Shown: piece after piece, positions 11,801-21,841 of the stretch
Layout of the letters: each line of letters starts with the position of its first letter
Position numbering within the stretch: position 1 is the first letter of the stretch
Assembly (NCBI GenBank): GCA_029783825.1
Contig: JAREIK010002440.1
Coordinates: forward strand, 1,116,001 to 1,180,000
From: Sapria himalayana
Taxonomy: Eukaryota > Streptophyta > Magnoliopsida > Malpighiales > Rafflesiaceae
Length of the DNA stretch: 64,000 bases
Direction of reading: 5' to 3'
Translations under genes and position numbers: made by a program
Notes under the pieces: generated by a model
The model's database searches: none
Seen by the model: the letters and a program-made list of their open reading frames with translations, nothing else
Told to the model about the DNA's origin: nothing

Positions 11801-12413
11801 CAACTAAAGGCGAGCCTAAGTTGTGAGTGTTGAAAAGCCGAGCCAAAATCACAAGAGATAGAATTTTAGGAGAGAGATTTGAGAGAGTGTGAGAATGTGA
11901 TATTTTATGTTTTAAAAAAACATATAAATTAGAGAGAGGGGGGAGGCTTTTAAAGAAAAAAATTTAGAATCTTTTTTAAAAGAAATTTTTGAATTTTTTC
12001 ATCATTTTTTGGGGCAGAATCATGTGGGTAGTCGGAGTCTGCCTCATAGCCATTGAAGGAGAAATCCAACAACTAAAATTCAAAAAAAAAATTTATTTTT
12101 ATTTTTTTTTATTTTTGAACCATTAGGGTTGGTTCAGACATGGGTCCACATGATTTCAAGATCTATCAGGCTAAGCCTCAACTCGACGGGGTGGTACCTT
12201 GGCTCGTGCCGAGGTACCGAGTCAAACATGCCACGGTACCATGCTGGGCTAGGCACGACATGAGGCCTAGTTGGCCTTGGCATGGCACAGCCTAGTTCTT
12301 GTTGCGGCAAGCAAGGCACATGCATGAGCACGGTAAATTTTCGTGCCGTGCCAGGCCAGGCATGGTCGAATCGTGCTGTGCCTCATGCCGGACCGGGCCA
12401 TTTGACATATTTA
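8812..12413 (-). mobile_element. hAT transposon 1 (about 3.6 kb) inserted in element B integrase
   Basis: The left end is TAGAGGTGTCAAATGG (8812 on). The right end, reverse complemented, is TAAATATGTCAAATGG, an imperfect terminal inverted repeat. Both flanks carry CTGCT from the integrase codons (about 8801-8805 and 12414-12418), consistent with an imperfect 8-bp target duplication. Excising it reunites the integrase reading. Subterminal GC-rich zones (8812-9035 and 12120-12400) are full of GGCACG/CATGCC words, typical of plant hAT ends. A decayed transposase lies on the - strand between. A second copy of the family starts at 61037. Confidence 0.88.
9655..11410 (-). pseudogene. hAT transposase, decayed (hAT transposon 1)
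   Basis: Cuts and pastes hAT elements. In - strand order: a BED-type zinc finger remnant near 11400-11290 (YKYCKKIL, then GTGHLKRHAKLC, with one stop inside). Next comes a helical region, FETGSSTVSKFIPF (11262 down). A core follows with VDSKWTMNKKILGF and TFDNASNNGVTINMF (10947-10705), then ANIRVMCWIQH-like helices (10516 down). A DUF4413-like stretch reads KTKYLKYWSTIPSLYCLAAC (10258-9941). Last is the C-terminal dimerisation motif SVASEPTFSVVVNMISDRR near 9780-9660. Open pieces are split across frames with stops, so it is inactive. Confidence 0.87.
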
Positions 12414-12720
12414 CTGCTGTCATCAGTAAATATAATGAAGTACTTGTAAACTTTTCTAGCATCTGAACTTAATGGTCCATATACATCTGTATGTATGAGA
12501 TCCAATAATTCATTAGACATTTCATTGTGTCCAGTAAAAGGACCCTTTGTCATCTTACCCAATAGACAATATTTTTTTTCTATCATATGATTGAAAATCA
12601 AATGAATTTAAAAGTCCAACTTGATGAAGTTTTGAGATACATTTCTCATTTATATGACCAAGGTGACAATGCTAAAGATAGGTTGAATTTAAATCATTTA
12701 ATTTAAATTTTTAGTAATTA
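12414..12720 (-). pseudogene. Integrase N-terminal half of element B
   Basis: - strand reading includes YCLLGKMTKGPFTGHNEMSN, then LLDLIHTDVYGPLSSDARK and YKYFIIFTDDSS: part of the zinc-binding region and the first catalytic D (HTD) of copia integrase. The upstream H...GHINEK-like part is degenerate. The last residues shown in the open frame at its low-coordinate end are read-through into the hAT terminus and not integrase. It continues at 8811. Confidence 0.85.
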
Positions 12721-12729
12721 TGTTATAGA

Positions 12730-13093
12730 TATGATAATCATTGTATTTTTAAAGATTCATTATATTAAGACGATCTTGAAAATAGGCATTTACATAAAAT
12801 GTGTTTTTATGAAAAATGGAGTAGTTATTATTCTTAATAATAAAATAAAAATCATCATTATTTAAATAAGAAATTGAAATAATATTCTGACACATTGTAT
12901 GAACATAATAACAATTGTCCAAAACTAACAAAAGACCACTGAGCAAAGTAAGTTCATAACTTTTTACATTTTAAGTAGCAGCTTTTGCTCTATTTCTTAC
13001 TCGTAGATCAACTTCGCCCCTTTTCAGTTGTCTACTTCTTTTGTGTCCATGCATATTTGTGCAAATGTGTGATTCATATCCAGTATCTAATAT
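12730..13093 (-). pseudogene. Protease and pre-integrase region of element B
   Basis: - strand 13090-12950 contains ILDTGYESHICTNMHGHKRS, then GEVDLRVRN. DTG is the aspartic protease motif of the copia subgroup whose usual text is LDTGCGSHIC. From 12946, LVLDNCYYVHTMCQNIISIS and FYFIIKNNNYSIFHKN follow, the usual pre-integrase stretch. A stop or shift separates it from gag; one more lies between the protease and pre-integrase parts. Confidence 0.8.
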
Positions 13094-13756
13094 CTAGGAA
13101 CTAGAAGGATAAAAATTAATTTGTATAACATAAATATGTGAAGAACTAGTCTCACCATTCTTCTTTTTCTTTAAATCATCTAAATACATCTTGTAGTTTC
13201 TCTTCCAATGGCAAGGTTCATTGCAAAAGAAACAAGCACCATACTTTGGAGATTTAGCCTTGGGTTCAGGTTTGGGTTTGGGTTGAGCATTAGACTTTCT
13301 TTTTCCCTTTTTCTTGCCCTTACTCTTTTCCTTGATCTTGAAGCCCTTTCTATTTTGAACCATTAGAATATGTCTAGGCTTAGATTTAATATTTTGCTCA
13401 ACAATTTTAAGCATCATATGCAGCTCACAAATATATTTGTCTATTTCATTCATGTTATAGTTCATGACAAATTGGGCATAATTATTAGGAAGTGAATTCA
13501 GGATAAAATCAGTTCCCAACTCTTTGCTCAATAGAAATTCAAGCCTATCAATGTACACAATATAGCCTTTTATTTTTAGAACATGAGCACTAACTGAAGT
13601 ACCTTCAGCCATCTTGCAAGAATGCAATGTCTTTGTAGTCTCATACCTTTCTTGCCTTGCATGTTGCTGGAACATTTCCTTAAGATTGAAGATCATATTA
13701 TAAGCTTCCATATTTTTCATATCCTTTTGAAGTTCAGAATTCATGGTAGCTAGCAT
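13094..13756 (-). pseudogene. Gag of element B, largest open frame in the window (220 codons)
   Basis: A UBN2-type copia gag: FNLKEMFQQHARQERYETTK, GTSVSAHVLKIKGYI, then LGTDFILNSLPNNYAQFVMN. A lysine-rich linker with KPKPEPKAKSP precedes the zinc knuckle CFFCNEPCHWKRNY. The knuckle has lost its glycine (to C) and its last cysteine (to Y), so RNA binding is probably lost. The N-terminus is short: coding-like sequence continues upstream in other frames, so the ATG at 13756 is just an internal methionine. This open stretch survives by chance or younger age and is not evidence of function. Confidence 0.85.
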
Positions 13757-15041
13757 CTAGCATGCAAAATTAATATAGTCATTATGATGCTTCTCAAAAG
13801 TATTATTATCATCTCTAGGAGCATTATTAGCTGGTTCTTTATGGAAAGTTTAATCCAAGACATTAAGCTTCCTTTCTTTTTTAAGAACAATTTTCAAACT
13901 CTGAAACTAGTCAAGAAAGTTAGTCCTAATAGATTTATCCTTCTCAAGGACTGAACATAGTGATATAGTAGAATTTTTGTTGTTATTGTTGGTCATCTAC
14001 AAAGAATGCAAAGTTTGATAAGTATTTTGATTATGAAAAATTCTTACTAAATTAATAACCTTCAAGAATAATCATATTAATCTAGTGAGCTAAGAATCAT
14101 ATTTTACTCAACTTTAAGTCAGCTTTGGCATGACACTTGAAATTAAGTTATTTAGTTAGTTAACTCTTACCAATTACATATCATGCAATTCTTAGATATT
14201 TATGGGATTTTGACATCGTATGTCCCGACATGTTAAAATCTCATCTAATACCATTAGACCCAAAGCCATTTTGATAACCTAATAAAGTTAAACCATTTGT
14301 AAACATATGGGTAGAACTATTACTTATCTTGTCTCACTAATATAACCTAATGTAATTCTTTTTTGATAGAACCCACATTAAGGTGATAAAAAGTTCGACA
14401 AGTGTTTATATATGGATGATATTTTAACTTTAAATTTTATGTGAGGGATCTTGAATGATTTTAAATTTCAATTAATAGTTCTCATCATATATCTAGTATC
14501 ACCTACTTATGTAACATTATACATAGCATCTCACACATGCATATAATAAACATGTCACAGTATGACCTTAATCTAGATTGATCTATATAAGTCAATATGA
14601 AGATAAATAGTCATTCCTAGGTAGTAATAAGTAGCTCCATGAAGTTGATTTTGACCAGCAACTTGTGCATAGATACCTAGTTCCTCCATCATCATGGTTG
14701 GATTGCATGACTTCAAATGGTTTTCATTGTCTCTCTTGTTTTATTATAATAATTAAAAAATTACAATAAAACAAAAATGACATGCAAGTTGTATTTAATA
14801 ATTACAACCCTTGAAAAAAAAATAATCTACCAAACACATTGGTTAAAAAGGCCATACTGTGCACCATGTGAAGCAACACAATATGCAAAATATATAATGT
14901 TATCATATAGCATAACTAATTTGCATTAAAAGAAATAAATTATAATAGGCATGTATTTAAAACTAATTAAATTTATAAAATGTTACGTAGAGATATAATG
15001 GTGGTTCCACTAGCCGATTAGTGGACGAGGTCATTGTTCTT

Positions 15042-15334
15042 ATCAATAAATTTTTATTGATCTCATCAATAAATTTTTATTGATCTTATCAATAAATTTT
15101 TATTGATTTCATCAATAAATTTTCATTGATCTCATCAGTAAATTTTCATTGATCTTATCAATAAATTTTTGTTAGTCTCATCAATAAATTTTCATTGATC
15201 TTATTAATAAATTTTTATTAATCTCATCAATAAATCTTTATTGATCTTATCAATAAATTCTTATTAATCTCATCAATAAATTTTCATTGATCTTATCAAT
15301 AATTTTTTATTAATATTATCAATAAATTTTGAAT
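15042..15334. repeat. 23-bp minisatellite, about 12.7 copies, in leader of element B
   Basis: The unit is ATCAATAAATTTTTATTGAT plus CTC or CTT. First and last units start at 15042 and 15318, exactly 12 periods apart. Each unit contains the inverted repeat ATCAAT...ATTGAT. The trailing triplet largely alternates CTC and CTT, giving a 46-bp dimer over the later copies. Confidence 0.93.
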
Positions 15335-15730
15335 AAGTCGAAAGCCATCAAAATCACATTAAAACATATTATGTAATTTCATTATACATAGGGATTATTT
15401 TGGCACCACCATAAATAATCACTGATAAATCAAAATTAATATATGAATTTATTCCATGTATTAATCTGATTAAGACAAAGCTAGGATCATATATCATGCT
15501 ATTAAACATTTTAATTACAATATCCCATTCAGATTCTCAATCATACTAACAAATCCTTTTAGGTTTCAGATCCAATCAATTAATACCATAACAAAACCTA
15601 TTATCCATGTCATTTACACAAACCATTATATCCCATATATTCAAAAAAAATGAAAATCATGCCAGAATAATATACATCACATAGATATGATCAATATGGC
15701 ATTAATAATTTTTATGAAAATACAAGTTCC

Positions 15731-15741
15731 TCTAATATCAC
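15731..15741 (-). other. Primer binding site of element B
   Basis: The - strand reads TGATATTAGA next to the 5' LTR. It matches the methionine-tRNA primer TGGTATCAGA except for two transitions. Position directly inside the LTR (starting 15742) supports the call. Confidence 0.75.
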
Positions 15742-17197
15742 TATTGGGGTTACGGGCAGAATATCCAATCTAATTAGAACATAAACACAGTGGAATTTTT
15801 AATTTGTTATTCCTTAACCCACCAAGGATCACATGCATTTCATAAAAACATGAAGGAATGATAAATGAAACTTACCTCTTGTAGATCAATTTATCAAGCC
15901 TTCAAAGTGTGCATCTTGGTTTATTTGGATCTTCAAATATTCTGCCTTTCTGGAAAAATGACCTCCCTCTATAAGTATCCACACACGAACAAATAATGAA
16001 TTATCTTGTTGAATACTAGTTCTTTGTATTCTCAAAACAAAAGGGTTTCTCTCTGTTTTATAAAAGACGACAACTTGCATCCAATATATCTCAGATATAT
16101 ATATACACACACACACACAAAAGTATGCTAAGGTTTTAGTCACAAATGAATTTAATTATATATTTAAAACTCTTTTAAATAATAACAACTTAAATTCAAA
16201 TCCTTAAAAACCCAATTAAAATGAATTATTCATTAAAACTCAAGTTCAATGTAACAAATTAAATTATTATTTAAATCATAAATTTAAACTTTCTCAAAAT
16301 AAAATTCGAATTTAAATAATTACTAATTGTTTTTTGTGATTTAAAATGATCTCATCATTTTAAATTATTACAATGAGTGAAAAAAAAATAATTATTATTA
16401 TTCGTTCTTTACGTGTGATCCTTTAGGTTTAATTAATAATGATAGTAGACCTAAATCACATTTTACTCCTACAAGTCATAAGTGGCCTCTAGCAAGATAT
16501 TATGACTACACAAGTTAAATGAAAAGCTCATGATCCAAGACAACCTTAGTATAAGTAATGGCATAATCTTTTTGTCTCATGATATCTTGATAGAATATAA
16601 GGCATGAACAAAGTCAACATTATATCATTCTATCTTTGATTACTAGTAATCTATTTAGACTGACAAAATAAATGATATTAATCTCCATCAATTCATTCGA
16701 GCATGACCATGTATTTCTCAGTCTCAATTGTCAAGGGGACTTAGAGATATCTCTCTTATAATAAGAGGGACAAACCTTTATAGTCATTTGATAAAAGATA
16801 ATATTTGATTATATCAAAATACAATATTTCATATGTTGAGAACTATAATGATCTTAGGTCAAGGATTTAATAACATAACTATTAGAGATTAACTTATGAC
16901 TTTGATCCATATATTAATTTCAAGATGAGTCTGTCTAATATTTGTTCTCAACAAATAAGTAAAAATTTGATTTGTATCTCATACACATATTCATTCCATG
17001 AATATCAATCAAACTTTATATAAATCTTAATTCATTATTATTCCCATTATAATAACCAATTAAAAATATTTAGAAATATTAATAATATTATTCAAGAATA
17101 TTATATATAATAAATATGTAAATAATAATAATAATTAATTCTCACAATAGTCAAAATACCATATCCCTACGATAGGCCTAGAGCACTATTACTAACA
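15742..17197 (-). repeat. 5' LTR of element B
   Basis: About 1,456 bp, uninterrupted. Aligns with 265-1470 plus 6005-6306. It begins TATTGGGG and ends CTAACA. It carries the empty target site of element A near 16887. Short open frames inside are incidental. Confidence 0.88.
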
Positions 17198-18240
17198 AGA
17201 CATTCATGTGAACAAATATTGTTGATTCATTCACCATTTTGTTCATAGCCATACTTGATAAGATGGGATACATGCACCATTTTGTCGATTCATGATGGAA
17301 ATTATATAATGACTCATTAGTCATTAAGAGGGGCTAATAAGAAGTGTATGCTTTAGGCTACTCAAAAAAAAGTGCATAAAGATCATGTAAATATTATTCA
17401 TCAAAATAATAATATTGGTCTTTAGAAAAAGTATTGGTCATGTGAGGGAGGTCCTTCACTTATTAACTAGAAGGAATATCTTGTTATTTGATCATGTATC
17501 ATGTCTTGATGAGTGTATGAACTATATGGTTGGAAAAAAAATATAAAGCACTAATTAACTCTCTTTCACTAATGAGGAGATTGAAAATCCTCATTCTTCT
17601 TAATATTAATAATTAGTTTATGTAGAGTAGAATACTTGATGTGATCTTTTACTTTTTCATATTTATTGACAATCACTCTAGGAAGGTGTGGACAAATATA
17701 TTAAAAATAAAAAAAAATCAGTTCTTATGTCTTCAAGGATTTCCACAACAAAATTGAGATATAGATTGATAGGAAGCCGATCTTTTATGTTCTAATAACG
17801 GGGGTAAACATAGATTTTAATTTGAAAGCTACTATCTATCTCATATTATTAAACTCAAAAAGATACATACTAGAAAGCCTTACTTAAATGACATTACTAG
17901 AAGATGAATTATACTATTGAAAAGAGTTTTATACATGCTTTCTCACATTTATCTTTCTTAAGAATTTTGGGGAAAACAATACGTATGATTATTGATTTAA
18001 CTAACATGTATCCTATTGCTATCTTAAATGAATATGTTCCCAATAAAATATAGTTTGAAAAATATATCTTATATAATCACTTGAGAGTATTTAGCTATAA
18101 ACTCTTTGTTCAAAAGAAGAAAGATTAAAATTGGATAATATTGCACATCTATGTATCTTCTTTGGCTATGGATATAAGAAGTTAGGATAGACATTGTGGG
18201 ACATGATAGCCATGAAGCTCACATAGAGCATATATAAACT
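17198..18240 (+). pseudogene. Ty1/copia integrase region (element C, right half)
   Basis: Resumes the + strand copia interrupted at 264. 17250-17350 reads KMGYMHHFVDS and WKLYNDSLVIKRG, a pre-integrase stretch. Near 17670-17720 FIDNHSRKVWTNILK is the integrase core, with the CLRTDNGGEY-equivalent region near 17790-17830 in decayed form. 18050-18190 contains VFSYKLFVQKKK and LDNIAHLCIFFGYGYKKLG, the integrase tail. Stops and shifts are frequent. The flanking 5-bp duplication (17198-17202) belongs to element B. Confidence 0.75.
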
Positions 18241-18599
18241 TTTACTAAATTAAAAATTAGTTGATGGCGATCATGTGAGTATTGAGAAAAGTGAACCCTT
18301 GAAGATTCCTATTCACATAGATTCATTACCTCTTTCTTCCATATATTAGAAAAATCAATGAAGAAGAATTAAAAAATCACATGATGATTTAAGGCTTATA
18401 ATTTTCTAGATGATTCTAATCTCTAGAATATGCAAGCTAAGGAGGTGAGAGATGTATTTCTAGTTAGAACTAGACAAGACCTATTTATTCTTTATAATAC
18501 ACCTTAGTTTTAGTTGAGTTGATCATCAAAGCCTCATTAGGTATCCTCTATATTCTATGATTATGTATTACCCATTGATGTTGATGAACCTGAGACTTC

Positions 18600-19440
18600 T
18601 CAGAAAGCTATCTCCCTTGAGATTAAAGAAGAATGACTTCATGCAATGCAAAAGGAGATAGAGTCCCTAAAGAGAACTAGACTCTCATAATTAAATGACA
18701 CTTCAGAGTAAAATTTAGGGATAATGACTCTCAATTGAGATATAAAGCTTAGTTAGTAATATATAAATGTATTCAAAAGAAAGAAATTGATTTTGAGGTA
18801 ATATTTATTCTAGTAGTGATTATGCATTCTATTTGAGTCATTTTGAGTTTGGCTTCTTCCTTGGACTTAAAATTTACCAACTTGATGCAAATATAACGTT
18901 TCTTCATGGTGATTTTCATGAGACTCTCTATATCGATCATCCTAAAAGATACATAGTAGGAGAGAAAGAAGGTCTCATGAAAAAACTAAAAAAGAGTTTG
19001 TATCAACTTAAGTGGCTGTTAGATAATGGTACATATAATTTTATTCATTCATTGAGTCTCATGACTTTTAGATAACCTCTCATGACCACTATATATTCAT
19101 GAGTCATCACTTAGATAATGATTAACTTATACTTTTATTATATGTTGATGACATATTAATCATTGACCATGATAGAGGACACATTGACAAGCTTGAAGAA
19201 AAACTAGAAAAAAAATCTTTTAATGAAAAACCTAGGCCTAGAAGTATAAGTTAGTCATCATATCATGTTGGGCAAGATATGGTGGCATGGATGGGCCAGA
19301 CATAAATAGGCCTTGCTGACATGACATGACCAATTTCACACCTCTAGGCTAAGAAGGGATGTAATAACTACTCAAGAAATAGTGTGGAAGGTATATCTAA
19401 GTCATGATAATAGAAATGATCATGACTATCCATTGTTTCT
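18600..19440 (+). pseudogene. Ty1/copia reverse transcriptase (element C)
   Basis: AMQKEIESLKRTRL (about 18635-18690) is the usual RT entry. 18833-19075 reads LKIYQLDANITFLHGDFHET, then LMKKLKKSLYQLKW, a standard copia RT. LLYVDDILII at about 19135-19165 has the intact YVDD box. After a small hAT remnant (19239-19346), the text WKVYLSHDN near 19385-19410 continues the palm-to-connection region. No RNase H or LTR of this element is recognised further on, so the 3' end is lost or too diverged. Confidence 0.78.
19239..19346. mobile_element. Short hAT-type MITE remnant in element C RT
   Basis: The left end TAGAAGTATAAG and right end (reverse complement) TAGAGGTGTGAA resemble the TAGAGGTGTCAA termini of the hAT family seen at 7172, 8812 and 61037. 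The interior holds GGGCCAGACAT-type words. It interrupts the RT frame, which can be followed on both sides. A target duplication is not clear (AGGCCTA versus AGGCTAA at best). Confidence 0.65.
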
Positions 19441-20029
19441 CTCTCCTCCAAGCCTTTATTTAATGAGTCTACCAATTCTACCTCAAATTACTATGATTTC
19501 ATAAATATTTATTAAATTCTCTCAAAATAAATATTTAGTAAAACCTCTCTAATAAATACTAGCATAAGTGCAAACACAACATGATAAACTTGCTAAATGA
19601 CCCAAAATAATCTAGTATGTGGAGTGTTTAATATTGAGTCCCAATATAGTTTCAAAAGAAAGACTCAGAGTTGTGATAGGAGAAGAAATAGTATTGGGAG
19701 TGCAAAAACTTAGCATTTCAACTAAAAAACATAGAGCCATAACATGAAGATGCCAAGGCTTTAAATAATAATAGTTTGAGATCCTGATAGTTAAATTAGA
19801 GGTCATGATTGGAGTCCAAACTAGCCATGGGGGATTCAATGTCACAACTTATAATCTAAGGTCACAACATGAGTCAAAATAATTTATAGTAAATTTGGAA
19901 TTGAGACATGAAAACATGAAGTGAGGACATGAGAATAAAATATCATGATAAGAGACTATGTTATTCCATCAATGACTTTGACATTTCAATTAGAAAAATT
20001 AAAGAACTATATCATTGAAGAAGATGGTA
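19441..20029. other. No gene recognised; CATGA-rich AT sequence
   Basis: No protein similarity found in any frame. Many CATGA/TCATGA words occur, as in the LTR-like blocks at 21.1, 28.4 and 31.8 kb. It may be an LTR or untranslated part of the copia whose integrase follows at 20030. Confidence 0.35.
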
Positions 20030-20790
20030 GGAGTATTTGATTGTTCACGAGAGTTTGAATTTTGTGAGGATTGCTTGTATGAAAAGCAAAAGTTGAAGAA
20101 ATTTAAAGCTAGTCACAAGATCAATAGTAGTATTGAACTTCATACACAGTGATCTATTTAGAAGAGTACTAGAGGCATCACTCGAGAAACAAAATTATTA
20201 TGTTTCTTTTGTTGAAGCCTTCTCTCCAAATATAAGTGGGTTTTCTTATCCGAAAGAAAACAAAAGTGCTAGAGAAGTTATTGGAAATTAATGTACTATT
20301 AGAGAATCAATACAACATGAGGATACATATTCTATGGATAGACAATGGTATGAGATATTTTCCAATTTATGAATTCTATGTTGTGTAAGGAATTGCCAGT
20401 TAGAACACAATCTCAATGACACCATAGTAGAATGAAGTGGTGGAATGGTTGAACTGAACACTAATCAAATAAGTAAGGTATATGAGAAGTTGGTCAGGCT
20501 TGAAGCTAGACTTTTTGGCAGAAGTAATAGACACAACATGCTACCTAAAGAACCATACTCCAATGTTAATGCTGAAGGATAAAACAACTTTTGAGGTGTT
20601 GCATGAGAAGAAGCTATGTATAGCTCATCTTCATGTGTTTGGATGTGATGTATATGTGCATATGCCAAAGAAAATGAGGAACAAGCTTGACATCAAATCA
20701 ATGAAGTGTAAGTTCCTTGGTTGCAAGGAAGGTATCGAAGTTTACAAGTTTTGAAACTCAGATATGAGAATGGTGATCTATATTTAAAAT
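20030..20790 (+). pseudogene. Ty1/copia integrase (element D)
   Basis: Near 20042-20150 the + strand reads EFCEDCLYEKQKLKKFKASH, with the CX2C end of the zinc motif, then KINSSIELH. The next frame gives SDLFRRVLEASLEKQNYYVS, with the first catalytic D and the FVEAFS core. The second D lies in MDRQWYEIF/IDNGMRYF near 20340. From 20482, VIDTTCYLKNHTPM and LHVFGCDVYVHMPKKMRNK, then CKFLGCKEGIEVYKF are the C-terminal motifs. Several shifts. It is a different copia lineage from element C in wording and lies in the same orientation. Confidence 0.8.
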
Positions 20791-21070
20791 GTAGTGTTTG
20801 AAGAGTATAAGAGTAGAAATCTTTCTTGATGTCATGACAAAAGTGATAGTTCTAAAGCAATTAATTCATTACATAGACATAGTGAGTCAACTTATCTTTG
20901 TCATGACATCACAAATGGAGCCATCACTTCATTCAACTGGTGGCATAGAATCTTCTAATGAAGAGGTGGAGCAGATTAGTTATGAATACTCTAATAAGAA
21001 TGATGTAGTTGAGATAGCTCATGTATTGATGGGTACATATAGAAACCCTCTTAAAATGTATGGCCATGAA

Positions 21071-21184
21071 TAGACTAAAGCTAGAATATGTATAGAGGAG
21101 TCACGCCCAATTCTATAGTGTCATGATTAGACTAAAGCTAGAATATATATCGAGGAGTCATGTCATAATTTGTGGTGCCATGAC
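21071..21184. repeat. 57-bp tandem duplication in LTR-like U3
   Basis: Two units starting TAGACTAAAGCTAGAATAT at 21071 and 21128, with later divergence. CATGAC words recur in the following 200 bp. Confidence 0.85.
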
Positions 21185-21502
21185 TAAGATTATACTTTGA
21201 AATCACAACTCAATTTAAGTAATAACATGTGTTGTGATATCATGACTATTCTAAAGCCACAACATAATTACAGCCACAACCTATTGTATGCTAATATGAC
21301 CGGTGACTTTAAGAATTTAAGTCATGACATATTCTTTCAGGTCGTGACATGATATGTGTTATTATGACTTAAGACCTAGGTGCAAGAGCATTTTTACATT
21401 ACTATATAAAAGTTTGTAAATGAATTAGGGTTAAAAGCTAAGTGAATGCTCTACTGCAAAGCATGAATAGTATAAAAATATTTCCTTTCTATTTTTTATG
21501 TT

Positions 21503-21557
21503 TCTCTCTCTCTCTCTCTCCCCCTCTCTCCCTCTCTCCCTCTCTTTCTCTCCCCCT
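21503..21557. repeat. (CT)n and CCCTCT-rich microsatellite
   Basis: A pure pyrimidine tract of CT, CCCTCT and CCCCCTC units just downstream of the putative LTR TATA box, a common make-up of plant LTR leaders. Confidence 0.9.
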
Positions 21558-21828
21558 CCTATGGTAAGTGTTTATGCATCTTTTAAACAATCTCTAATTA
21601 TGTGATGTGCCATTCATCTATAAAAGATTGATAATCCCATTTCTTGAAATTCTAAACCAACATCGTGGAATCTCTATAATAATTCCTAATTTTATACTAG
21701 AGAGAGCTTATGCCAGGAATCTCATACTACTTATGACCTTTTGATTTCCACATTAGCTAGTACTTGGGACTATTGGATCCTAATGCTTGGTAGCAACAAA
21801 GAAGTATGATTACCAGAGGTTGTAATAT

Positions 21829-21841
21829 TTCGTATCAAAGC
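21829..21841 (+). other. Candidate methionine-tRNA primer binding site
   Basis: TCGTATCAAAGC differs from TGGTATCAGAGC at two positions and follows an LTR-like end. It would mark a + strand retroelement whose body starts here. Confidence 0.5.

Larger units (their letters stand above)
13757..15741 (-). other. Gag N-terminus remnant and long leader of element B
   Basis: 13757-14000 continues degenerate gag coding on the - strand, ending near the likely start (MTNNNNKNSTISLC-like reading near 13995). About 14000-15730 is an untranslated leader between the gag start and the primer site, about 1.7 kb. It has no convincing frame and contains the 23-bp minisatellite at 15042-15334. No promoter or intron signals stand out. 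Confidence 0.6.
265..17197 (-). mobile_element. Ty1/copia element B, both LTRs present, heavily nested
   Basis: Both LTRs (265-1470 plus 6005-6306, and 15742-17197) can be aligned by eye along their length. They start TG/TA and end TA/CA. Flanks are AGGCA (260-264) and AGACA (17198-17202), a 5-bp target duplication with one change. On the - strand the internal order is primer site, long leader, gag, protease, integrase, RT, RNase H, polypurine tract: standard copia. Inserted later are element A (1471-5999), a hAT MITE (7172-7621) and a hAT transposon (8812-12413). Coding frames are broken throughout. Removing the insertions leaves an element of about 8.3 kb with LTRs near 1.5 kb. Confidence 0.88.
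20791..21827 (+). repeat. LTR-like region preceding a primer site
   Basis: 20800-21065 is a short open stretch without recognised domain, perhaps the integrase-RT linker of element D. From about 21070 the sequence looks like a + strand LTR: U3-like CATGAC-rich repeats, a TATA box (CTATATAAAAG near 21394), a CT-rich leader at 21503, and an end TTGTAATA directly before a primer-site-like motif. The start is not defined and no paired LTR was found. Confidence 0.45.

Noticed and set aside
15042..15334. CRISPR-like regular repeat
   Set aside because: Units are head-to-tail with no unique spacers, in plant DNA; it is a minisatellite.
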